Positions 55,179 through 64,000 of a DNA stretch of 64,000 nt are shown piece after piece. Origin of the DNA: Diphasiastrum complanatum. Its lineage: Eukaryota > Streptophyta > Lycopodiopsida > Lycopodiales > Lycopodiaceae. The notes beneath the pieces are model-generated. The model ran no database searches, was not told where the DNA came from, and saw only the letters and a list, made by a program, of their open reading frames with translations. A program made the translations under genes and the position numbers. How positions within the stretch are numbered: the first letter of the stretch is position 1; each line of letters starts with the position of its first letter. The stretch is from the NCBI GenBank assembly GCA_029204225.1, contig MU832090.1:23866-87865 (forward strand). The letters are read 5' to 3'.

Positions 55179-57199
55179 TTATTCCTCTTGTGAGAGGTCA
55201 ATATCTTCTTCTTCACTATCTGTCTCATCCAAAGCATCTTTGGAATGTGCATTTTGAACTTGACGTTCTACAACAACCACATGTACTCCTCCCTTACGAG
55301 CTCTCTCATAGTTATCAGTGGAATCATGTGGAAGCATGATTGGACAAGAAAAGTCCCTAGTGAGTGACAGGTCCATGATATCCTCCATTGTGATACCATT
55401 GTGCCAATGCCTGGGTGCATGGTCTAGCACCACACTAAACTTTGGGTCCATCTCATCAACAACATAAAAAACTTGGTTTACATGTTCAGGCATTACAAAT
55501 GGCTGGTCGTCAATATCTAATGCCTTTAGTACTTTTGTGGTATCCACCATTTGAAAACCATACTTATCTGTTCGCATCGTTGCATTGATTCCAACAATGT
55601 TTGGTTTGTACCATTTACAATACAATAATGTTGTCGAAAAAGATCCCAAATCTAGTTCCAATATGTGTATCATTCTTCCAAAGTATCGAAGCTTTGCCAT
55701 GATTGGATTTTTGTCCTTGTTGACACTACTACGACTCCAAGTATCGAAGTAGGCCGCAACTACAGAGTTTTGTGTGACCTTGCCAATATCAGCTTTCTCG
55801 GTCCTAAAATGATACCCTTTGATGTTCATCACTGAATATGAGCGTGCAACTTGTAGAGGGCCTTGTGCAAGTTTAAATAATGTATTATCCACTTCTATTC
55901 CATTCTTTGATTGCTCTGAAAGCTGTTACATACAACAAAGATAGTTTGAATAAACATTGATAGTTTTTCATAGCAAAATTTATATCACAGCATGCAAAAG
56001 AAATAGCTTCATAATGTACCTTCTTTGAAAGCCAATCAGGAAAATCTTTGTGATAATTGAGCTTTCCACCTCTTTCTAACTGATCTTCAATACACGTACT
56101 TTCATTTTCAAACTCACTGTACACAATAGTAAATTTTAATTATTTGCAAATGTAAGTAACACCCAATTTTTTTTATATAAAATCAACATTAGATATTGCA
56201 TGCATAATTAGTACATTGAGCCAGCTATCAAGGATTGGTGGGTATCAATCAAGTGAAAGATAAAAAATCATACCTTTGCCATGGTCCAACAATTGCACTA
56301 TTGTCGAGAAGACAAAGGTGGGCTTGCTTGAGCATTACATGAGGAAGGTAGAACCTACTTCCCTTGCCCTTCAACTCATGTCCATAATCATCCACGTTAT
56401 CCACCCCTATTGTCATAGGACTTGCATCCCATACTCTCTTTGAAATTCCATCAAAGTCTCTCCAATACTCGGTTGAGAATCCAATTGCTTCTTCTATAGC
56501 ATAGCCTTCTGCCATGCTTCCTTCAGACCTTGCTACATTTTTCACAAAGGATTTCATTTTTTTCATGTACCTCTCAAAGGGATACATCCATCTCGATTGT
56601 ACTAGGCCACATAAATTTATTTGCTCCACAACATGAATAAGCAAATGAGACATCATATCAAAAAATGTTGGTGGAAATGCCTTTTCCAAGCAGCATAGGA
56701 CATATACAGCTTCGTTGTACAAATCATCATAGCTTTTTGGATCAATAGTATTTGCACATATCTTTTTAAGAAGAAGGCTCAACCATATGATTGCAAAACG
56801 GACCCCCTCAGATAATGAATATCGAATTGCAAGAGGAAGCAATTGTTGTAGCAAAATGTGATAATCATGCGACTTTATTGCAACCAACATATCATTGAGT
56901 AAATGTTTTTTCAATGATGCACAATATCCAATTGGTACTTGAATCTTGGATAAGACATCCAAAAATTGTTTCTTTTCTTCTTTTGTGAATGTGTAGGGTG
57001 CAGCTGGAAGCAAAAATTTGTTATCGTTGGCTCCTTGTTGTTTTGGCCAAAGATCTAGATGAATGTTGATGTCTTTCATGTCCATCCTTACTTTTAGAGA
57101 GTCCTTATCACCAATGCTAAATAGTGTCTTCAATAAGTTCTCTCCAATATTCTCCTCCACGTGCATAACATCAAATGTATTCCATATAAGAAGATCCTA
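55179..57199 (-). pseudogene. CACTA (En/Spm) transposase gene, 3' half
   Basis: Three exons are inferred from consensus splice sites: 57199-56274 (preceded by acceptor TTCTTCAAATAG), 56116-56020 and 55922-55179, with introns of 157 and 97 bp (donors AAAG|GTATGA and GAAG|GTACAT; acceptors TTGTGTACAG and ATGTAACAG). Exon 1 holds the end of the TNP2 region (DVMHVEENIGENLLKTLF) and a DUF4218-type region (FPPTFFDMMSHLLIHVVEQ, GLVQSRWMYPFERYMKKMKS). Exon 3 is DUF4216-type (VVAAYFDTWSRSSVNKD, LYCKWYKPNIVG, VFYVVDEMDPKFSVVLDH) and ends in an acidic tail. The frames are open throughout. The TNP2 catalytic N-terminus is missing upstream, where element C's LTR begins. Confidence 0.9.
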
Positions 57200-57209
57200 T
57201 TTGAAGAAA

Positions 57210-58195
57210 CAAAATGTTTCTAGCTACAAAGCCTTGCTAGCTTTCAGCCCTCCACTTGACACGAAACACAAAGACGAACGGTTCGCGAACACGAAAGTCA
57301 AAGGAGACGAACACGAATGGTTCGTGAACATGAAAGATTCATGAATGAAAATCTTTTGCGGTCCATTATGAGAAAAAGCAGACGACCCAAATGAAACCAA
57401 TGATGGAAACGAAACCAACGAACAAAACGAAACCAACGTCGTGAAACCTTCTCCTGCCCGTCACGCTCCAAAGAGTACCAGCGAGATCATGCAAGTACCC
57501 AGAAGTACAAATATCTGACTTGATGTCATGATGTCAACAGATACACTCTAGGTCGTGGCTAATCTGCCACTCTTGTAATTTTCTGATTAGTTGTTGATGA
57601 TTAGTCACTCTAATCTTAAAAAAGATACATAGAATGACTATATACTTGCTGGATGATACTTGACAGATGAGATGACAAAATACACATACAGTGTAATAAA
57701 GTAGTCTGATGTTAGTAAGCAATCAAGACAAAATTACAGAATACATGTCCGCCTGCGTGCAAAGACAATTCTGTCTAGGATCTGAAGATCCAACTGTCCG
57801 CTAGTAAAGCGAGACGATCACTCATGAGAGAACCGTGTTTCTCCCACGCTAGCGCACTGCGTGGATTTGCATGCAGTGCTTGAAGAATCAGAGAAAGATT
57901 AATATACATGATTCTCTTGTCGTGTCTTATCACGAATGCAAATGTGTCTGTTGTTATTTGTGTGTCTGAGTTCTCTTGTTCATTTTAATTCCACACCTTG
58001 GTTGAAACTATGTTGAATGCTGCATTAATTATATAAACGTAGATCAACAGTGCCTGACTATATTCTAGAGGACTGTAGGAGTAATTCAGCAAGCAGTGTC
58101 CAGCGATCACATCTGAATTCCATCCGAATCGCATTGAGTCATGGTTGAGTCACGGTCGCGACAGTTTCGCGATTTCTTCCTCTTCATTTTCTTCA
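57210..58195 (+). repeat. 5' LTR of copia C (left boundary approximate)
   Basis: The right boundary is set by the primer-binding site TGGTATCAGAGC at 58197-58208, one base after ...TTCTTCA. The left boundary is estimated from the end of the CACTA exon; no second LTR copy exists to fix it. A TTC/GAA cluster (57275-57350) sits near its start. No coding potential is evident. Confidence 0.5.
57275..57350. promoter_or_regulatory. Heat-shock-element-like TTC/GAA cluster in the LTR of C
   Basis: Contains GGTTCGCGAACACGAA, ATGGTTCGTGAACATGAA and AGATTCATGAATGAA. Several TTCnnGAA units occur, but neighbouring units are often 3 nt apart, not 2. The position near the LTR start matches that of the palindrome in the LTR of A. 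Function is inferred only. Confidence 0.35.
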
Positions 58196-58196
58196 G

Positions 58197-58208
58197 TGGT
58201 ATCAGAGC
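58197..58208 (+). other. Primer-binding site of copia C
   Basis: TGGTATCAGAGC, the initiator tRNA(Met)-type site, one base after the LTR end. Confidence 0.85.
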
Positions 58209-58311
58209 CTAACTATCTTGTTATAGTCTGACATAGCTGAGAAGCTATCAGATCCAGGAGGCCAAGCATTCAGACAAACAACCATCAACGAGGGAACAGA
58301 CTTCAGAAGCA

Positions 58312-60000
58312 ATGGCTTCAATCAACAACATGTAGAGCAAGATTTGCACAATTCTTGATTCTTCAGGATCTAACTTTCTAGCCTAGAAAGTTAAGACATC
58401 ACTCATACTCAAGGGCGAAGGATTATTTCCCTGGGTGGATGGCACAAAAGAGATGCCTACAACATCAGACAAGGAGCTACGCAAATGGAGGGAGAAAAAT
58501 GACGAGGCAGTAGCCTTGCTATCATCTTCCATCGAAGATAGTCTCACACTTGACCTGGCCACACTCTCCAAAGCTAAAGAGATGTGGGATGCATTACTCA
58601 CAAGATTTTAGACGAAATCAAGAAGTCAAATAATGATGCTAGAAGATCAGCTGACGAATCTATAGTGGGATGGAAAAGACCTCACCTCTTTTGTGAGAAA
58701 GATGAAGGATCTATTTCTATCGCTACATAACTCTGGAGCAGAGAATGCAGTGTTAGCTGAGAAGCAGCTCACCTACCTGTTGAGCGCCTTACCAAGATCA
58801 TTCCAGAAAACAAGGACCCTGCTCGCAAAAGATCCTACCATGAACCTCGGAAAGGCAATTGTCGAGATTTGAGAGGAAGTCGAGGCTAGAGAACACCTTG
58901 ATCACAAGGATGGTTCTGACTGGGCCCTCTACGACAACAAAGAAATATCCAAGAAGCAATCTAAGTCTAAGAGGGAGTCGAATCAGAGGCATGAAAGTGA
59001 TCAACAAGCATAGAGAACAAGAAAAGGCAACTGGAAGACCAAAGGGAGGTCGAAGCAGCAAGGTGCAGACAAGAAGACTTGCGTGAGATGCAAAAGAGAC
59101 GGGCATACAGCAGATACATGTTGGCTCAATCCCAAGATTGAGTGTATCCATTGCCACAAGAAGGGCCATGCAACAGTGGATTGCCACCAGAACCCGATAA
59201 ACAAATCAACACAGAATAGACAGGAGAACAGCAATAGTTCATCCTATGTTGAGGAGCCTGAGAGCTCAAAAGTGGGCAAAGAAAGAACAAACAGAAACTG
59301 TTCGACCACCTATATCTGTGAAGACGTGTGTGCAGCATCAACATCTGACACACATGAGGTGATTCTAGACTCAGGAGCCACCTCACACTTTGTGACATCA
59401 AGACGAATAATGTCTGATTTCAGAAGTGCAGATCCTTCAAGACTCATAGTTCTTGGAGATGCATCTAGACATCAAGTGAACGATATTGGTTTACTGTGGC
59501 TCAACACCAATGGCAGAGACAGACGACTCAAAGACGTTCTATTCGTGCCTACTCTACAACAAGACTTGCTTTCTGTAACAAGAATAGCAGATGCAGAGAT
59601 GCATGTGATGTTTTTTTATGAAGCATGCAATGTGATTGACGCCAGTACCAGTACATTAATCGCTCAAGGCAGAAGGAAAGAAAACCTATATCATCTGAAG
59701 GTATGCCTTCCTATAGATCAAGTGCATCAGACTCATGATGACCAACCAGACACTCTGTGGCACAGAAGACTCTGCCACATGAACTCAATGGCACTTTACC
59801 AAGCAAGCCATCATGGAGCGATAATGGGGGTCAGCATCTCGAATGCAACCAATTCGACCACCTGTGATGCATGTTTGAAAGGCAAGATGTCACGGACTCC
59901 ATTCATCAAATACTCCTACAGAACGACTAAGATTCTGGAGTTAGTGCATTCTAATATCTGCAGACCATTCAATGTGATCTCGATAGGAGGTTCATAATAT
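58312..60000 (+). pseudogene. Copia C: gag, zinc knuckles, protease, pre-integrase
   Basis: A single frame runs from MASINNM (58312) to 59997. Its gag half (58312 to about 59070) is broken by six stops but no frameshift: five TAG and one TGA. Gag motifs include KVKTSLILKGEGLFPWVDG and SLTLDLATLSKAKEMWDALL. Two zinc knuckles (CVRCKRDGHTADTC, CIHCHKKGHATVDC) are at 59077-59190 and the protease motif EVILDSGATSHFV is near 59360. Pre-integrase LWHRRLCHMNSMALYQ and LELVHSNICRPF follow. The stops sit where relatives have Gln (CAG), Trp (TGG) or Arg (CGA) codons. It is the same family as B, and a relative of A. Confidence 0.88.
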
Positions 60001-60626
60001 TATATAACCTTCATTGATGACTATAGTAAATTCGCCAGAGTGTATTTTATTCAAAATAAATCTGAAGCACTGATAGATTCACAGATTATGCGAATTGGAC
60101 AGAAATATGTACAGGCAACAAATTTAAACAAATTAGGACAGACCAAGGTGGTGAATACATCTTGAAACGCTTCACTGACTTCTGCAATGATCATGGCATC
60201 ATTCACAGAAGAACTGCAGCCTACACACCGCAGCACAATGGTGTTGCTGAGCGAAAGAACAGGACCTTGATGGAAGCAGCCAGATGCATGATGGCCTACT
60301 CAAAAGCTCCAAGGGCACTGTGGGCTGAAGCAGTAGCTACAGCCGCATACATCCAAAATAGGATAGGTAAGTCTAGTGTTCCTCACATGACACCACACGA
60401 GCTATGATGGGGTAGAAAGCCCAACTTGTCTCACGTCAGAATCTTTGGCTGTGCAGCTTATGCACATATTCGTGATAAGCTTCGAAAGAAGCTTGATGAG
60501 AAAGTCGAGCAGGGATTCCTGGTAGGTTATGACAACAATTTGTCATACTACAGAATCTACATGCCAGACATGAACACTGTGGAAACAGTGAGAGATGTCA
60601 GATTTGATGAGAGCAGGACATACTGA
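60001..60626 (+). pseudogene. Copia C: integrase core, truncated
   Basis: After a stop at 59998, the integrase continues with FIDDYSKFARVYFIQNKSEA, a frameshift, RTDQGGEYI, RRTAAYTPQHNGVAERKNR (D-D-E residues present), ALWAEAVATAAYIQNRIG and a post-core linker (VRIFGCAAYAH, GFLVGYDNNLSYYRIYMPD, VRDVRFDES). It ends at about 60626 where the second tandem array starts. RT, RNase H and 3' LTR are missing. Confidence 0.85.
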
Positions 60627-63476
60627 CCAGACGATGTCATAATTGGACATGAATGGATCCATGAGGTTCGTATCGGGTTCACAAACCCAGGGCCACCCCC
60701 AGGTCTGGAAATCAGGCCGATTTTGACTAGTTCAGGGACCCGATGGGCCAATTTTCATCGAAGCCCTTTTTTTGGGCCGAACTTCGAATGGAGGTTTCAG
60801 GCTACCAAGATGCCCGTTTGGTTCCCTATCTGTTCCCGTAGGTGCCCCTCGACGTCGCCCACTGGTCGGAATACACAACACGAGAAATCGATGTCGTTGA
60901 GAAAAAAAGGACCGTTTGACATCGATGGGAGAAATCGACAGATACTACGAGAAATTGGCATCGTCTAGAGAACATGGACCGTTTGACGAAAAATTGCCAA
61001 ACTAGGTCATTTCCATTGCCCATAAGGCGTTCTCCTCAGGATGAAAGGTCGTACTGATGAAATGATGTCAGAATTGGACTGGATGAATCCATCAGGTCCG
61101 TATCAGATTCATGAACCTAGGTCTACCTATGGTTTGGAGATCCGGACAAATTTAACTAGTATAGGGACCCGATGGGCCAATTGTCCTTGAACCTCTTTTT
61201 GGCCCCAACTTCAAACGGAGGTTTCAAACTACCAGTATGCCCATTCCATGTTCTGTCTATTCTCACAGGTTCCTCTCGAAGTCACCCACTGGTCTCAATA
61301 GACAACACTAGAAATCGACGTCATTAAGAGAAAATGGATTATTTGACGAAAAATTGCCAAATCAGGTCATTTCCATTGTCCTAAAAGCGTTATCTGCAGG
61401 AAGAAGGTCCAAATTGACCAAACGATATCAGAATTGGGCATGAATGAATCCATTAGGTCTATATCGGTTTGACAAACTTGGGGCCATCCTCTATCCGTAA
61501 ATCTGGACGATTTTGACCAATTTCAGGACCAGACACCAATTGTCCAAACAAAAGTTTTGAGCTACCTGTAGGCCCGCTTGACATCCTATATGTTTCCATA
61601 AGTTCCCCTTGACATCGCACACTGGCCGAAACAAATAGTGCTCTAAGCTGACGTCGTCTAGAGAAAATGGACCATTTGACAAAAAATTGCCAAACTAGGT
61701 CATTTGCATTGCTCTAAAAGTGTATTCCATGGGACGAAAGGTCATACTAACCAAACGATGTTGGAATTGGACATGAATGGATTCGTCAAGTTCGTATCGA
61801 GTTCACATACCTAGGGCCACCCCCGATGGGCCAATTGTCTCCGAAGCCCATTCTAGGCCAAACTACAAATGGAGGTTTCAGATTACCAATATGCCCATTC
61901 AGTGTCTTGTCAGTTCCCTCAGGTTCCACTTGATGTCGCCAACTAGTTGGAATAGACAGCACGAGAAACCGACGTCGTATGGAGAAATGGACCGTTGAAC
62001 AAAAAATTGCCAAACTAGGTCATTTCCATTGCCCTGAAAGTAGTCTCTGGGATGAATGGTCATACTGACCAGATGATGTCGTAGTTGGGCATGAATGGAT
62101 CCATCAGGTCTGTATCGGGTTTAGAAATCTTCGATCACCCCCCGTCTAAAAATCTAGATGATTTTGACTAATTCTAGGACCAGACACCAATTGTCCTCAA
62201 AGCCCTTTTCTGAGTCAAATTTCAAACGGAGATTTCAAGCTACATGTAGGCCTGTTCGACATCCTGTCTATTCCCATAGGTTCCCCTTGACGTCGCCCAC
62301 TGGTCGGAATAGACACTCTGAGAAACCAACGTCGTTCGGAGAAAATGAACTCTTTGATGGAAAATTGCCAACTAGGTCATTTCCATTGCCTAAAAGCGTT
62401 CTCCTCGGGACAAAAGGTCATATTGACCAAATGATGTCGGAATTGGGCATGAATGGATCTAGCAGGTCTGTATCGGGTTCACGAACCTAGGGCCACCCCC
62501 GGTCTGGAACGGAGGTCTCAGACTACCAGTATCCCGTTCTCTGTCCTGTCAGTTCCCATAGGTTCCCCTCGAGGTTGCCCACTAGTTGGAAGAGATAGCA
62601 CGAGAAACTGACACCGCCTGTACAAAATGGACTGTGTAACAAAAAGTTGCCAAACTAGGTCATTTCCATTAACAAGAGGACATATTGACCAAATGATGTT
62701 GAAATTGGGCATGGATAGATCCATTAGGTCCGTATCAGGTTCAAGAACCTGTGGCCATCCCTTGTATGGAAATTCAAGAGATTTTGACCAATTCCGGGAC
62801 CCGACCGGCCAATTGTCCCCGAGACTCTTTTCCGTGCAAACTTCGAACAGTGGTTTCAGACTACATGTATGCCCGTTAGGTTCTCACAGGTCTCCCTCAA
62901 CGTTGCCCACTGGCAGAAATAGACAACATGAGAAACCGACGCCGTTCGGAGAAAATGGACCATTTGATGAAAAATTGCCAAACTAGGTCATTTTTATTGC
63001 CCTAAAAGTGTTTTCCTTAGGACTAAAGGCCATATTGACCAAACGATATGGGAACTAGGCACAAATGGATTCATCAAGTCTGTATTTGGTGCACAAACCT
63101 GGGGCCACTCCCCGTTTGGAAATTTGGGAGATTTCTAACATTTTCGGGACCCGATCGGCCAATTGTCCCTGAAACCCTTTTCAGAGTCGAACTTCAAATA
63201 GAGATTTCGGACTACCTATATGCTCGTTTGATATCCTATCTATTCCCACAGGTTTCTCTCGACATCACCCACTGGCCAGAACATATACTACGAGAAATCG
63301 ACGTTGTCTAAAAAACACGGACCGTTTGACAAAAAATTGCCAAACTAGGTCATTTCCATTGCCCATGAAGCGTTCTCCTCGGGACAAAAGGTCATACTGA
63401 CCAAATGATGTCATAATTGGGCATGAATGGATCCATGAGCTCCGTATCTCGAAGTCCTTTTTTTGGGCCGAACTTT
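60620..63476 (+). repeat. Second tandem array, ~350-bp units
   Basis: Eight to nine diverged units start with CATACTGACCAAATGATGTC-like sequence at about 60620, 61051, 61411, 61743, 62061, 62421, 62681, 63031 and 63393 (spacing 260-431, mostly 318-362). Each carries GGGCATGAATGGATCCATCA, GGGACCCGA.GGGCCAATT, CCCACTGGTCGGAATA and AAATTGCCAAACTAGGTCAT. The array looks richer in CpG and GC than its surroundings. It is unrelated to the 370-bp satellite. Several short open stretches in it have no protein signature and are treated as noise. It cuts copia C at the left and abuts a coding exon at the right. Confidence 0.92.
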
Positions 63477-63673
63477 GAAGAGGTAGATAGACTTTTCAAT
63501 GCAAGGTTGGATTCACAAGTGGAGGCAAAAGTGGAGGCAAAGGTGGAGTCAAGGATCAAAGAATTGCAAGATAGTTTGATACGAATGCAAGCTGAGATTC
63601 TTCGCATGGCCCAAAAACACCCCACCGCCTCTAGTGCCTCATGTATGCATGCATACCCAAAATGTTGTTGATT
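63477..63673 (+). pseudogene. Coiled-coil exon, possibly of a plant transposase
   Basis: Encodes EEVDRLFNARLDSQVEAKVE, ESRIKELQDSLIRMQAEILR and MAQKHPTASSAS: a charged heptad-like helix. Such helices occur near the C-terminus of plant En/Spm-related (Transposase_24-like) proteins, but that assignment is weak. A further open piece after a possible acceptor TTGGCTTGTAG (63820) reads NQFLQPQVTQMPQVQ and stops near 63888; the splice phase does not fit cleanly. Upstream sequence is replaced by the tandem array. Confidence 0.35.
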
Positions 63674-63756
63674 CATCTTGTTAGAAATGTATAACTAATT
63701 TAATTTGGTCATTTATGATATTTGTTATGTTAAATGATTGTTATGCACAAAACTAC

Positions 63757-63759
<3 letters not shown>

Positions 63760-63790
<31 letters not shown>
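63760..63790. repeat. (GA)n microsatellite
   Basis: 31 bp of GA repeats, possibly inside the intron of the coiled-coil gene. It is preceded by ATTGTTATGCACA, which also precedes the second GA tract. Confidence 0.95.
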
Positions 63791-63795
<5 letters not shown>

Positions 63796-63943
63796 CTAAT
63801 GATGTTTGTTTGGCTTGTAGGGTAACCAATTCTTACAACCTCAAGTGACTCAAATGCCTCAAGTGCAAATTTTAAGCACAGATGTATAATAGATGATAAT
63901 TTATTAGATTTAAGAATTGTTATGCACATCGATATATAAAAGC

Positions 63944-63946
<3 letters not shown>

Positions 63947-64000
<54 letters not shown>
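63947..64000. repeat. (GA)n microsatellite, runs off the window
   Basis: At least 54 bp of GA repeats up to the last base of the window. The upstream AATTGTTATGCACAT is shared with the tract at 63760, suggesting a local duplication. Confidence 0.95.

Noticed and set aside
60723-63311. Several plus-strand ORFs of 70-120 codons
   Set aside because: They repeat with the ~350-bp tandem units, shift frame between units, and show no protein motif.

Overview
The window looks like nuclear DNA of a land plant. It is AT-rich and almost entirely transposable elements: Ty1/copia and Ty3/gypsy-type LTR retrotransposons primed by initiator-Met-type tRNA sites, a CACTA (En/Spm) transposase with DUF4218/DUF4216-type regions and spliceosomal introns, a non-LTR-retrotransposon-like tail, two satellite-like arrays and long CT/GA microsatellites. 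No ordinary single-copy host gene can be named with confidence. The clade cannot be fixed from the sequence; a fern, lycophyte or other large-genome plant is possible.

Layout, left to right. 1-3365: 3' part of a degenerate minus-strand copia (A) lacking its integrase core. 3383-4274: plus-strand tail of a non-LTR element. 4602-7672: truncated minus-strand copia (E) joined to an unrecognised ORF. 8078-10926: two convergent, decayed, intron-containing genes of unknown family. 11329-11945: a tandem duplication. 12229-12640: 5' end of a gene whose N-terminus resembles a histone H3 tail. 12640-13837: copia gag and LTR scraps. 14302-19550: decayed copia (D) with mismatched LTRs, inserted in a Ulp1-like protease relic (19551-20640). 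20835-23150: copia (F) whose RT region is replaced by foreign sequence. 23299-32279: a ~370-bp satellite array split by a young, intact copia (E1, 23598-29458, TSD taaat).

32280-53450 is a Russian doll. Copia B (32280-33052 and 52490-53450) is split by a gag-only gypsy-type element G (33053-52489). The left LTR of G is split by a solo LTR Y (33132-40120), which is split by intact copia E2 (33933-40090). Intact copia E3 (41676-48105, TSD ggaat) sits inside the body of G. The order of events is therefore B, G, Y, E2, with E3 any time after G.

54041-54172 is a (CT)66 tract. 54340-54700 holds inverted, decayed copies of the 370-bp satellite. 55179-57199 is the 3' half of a CACTA transposase gene (minus strand, three exons). 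57210-60626 is a plus-strand relative of A and B (element C). 60620-63476 is a second tandem array with ~350-bp units. 63477-64000 is a coiled-coil-encoding exon and (GA)n tracts.

E1, E2 and E3 each encode one uninterrupted gag-protease-integrase-RT-RNaseH polyprotein of about 1,320 residues between nearly identical LTRs, so they could be recently active. Everything else is broken, and many premature stops are TAG codons of the kind produced by deamination at CAG (CHG) sites, as expected of methylated plant transposons.
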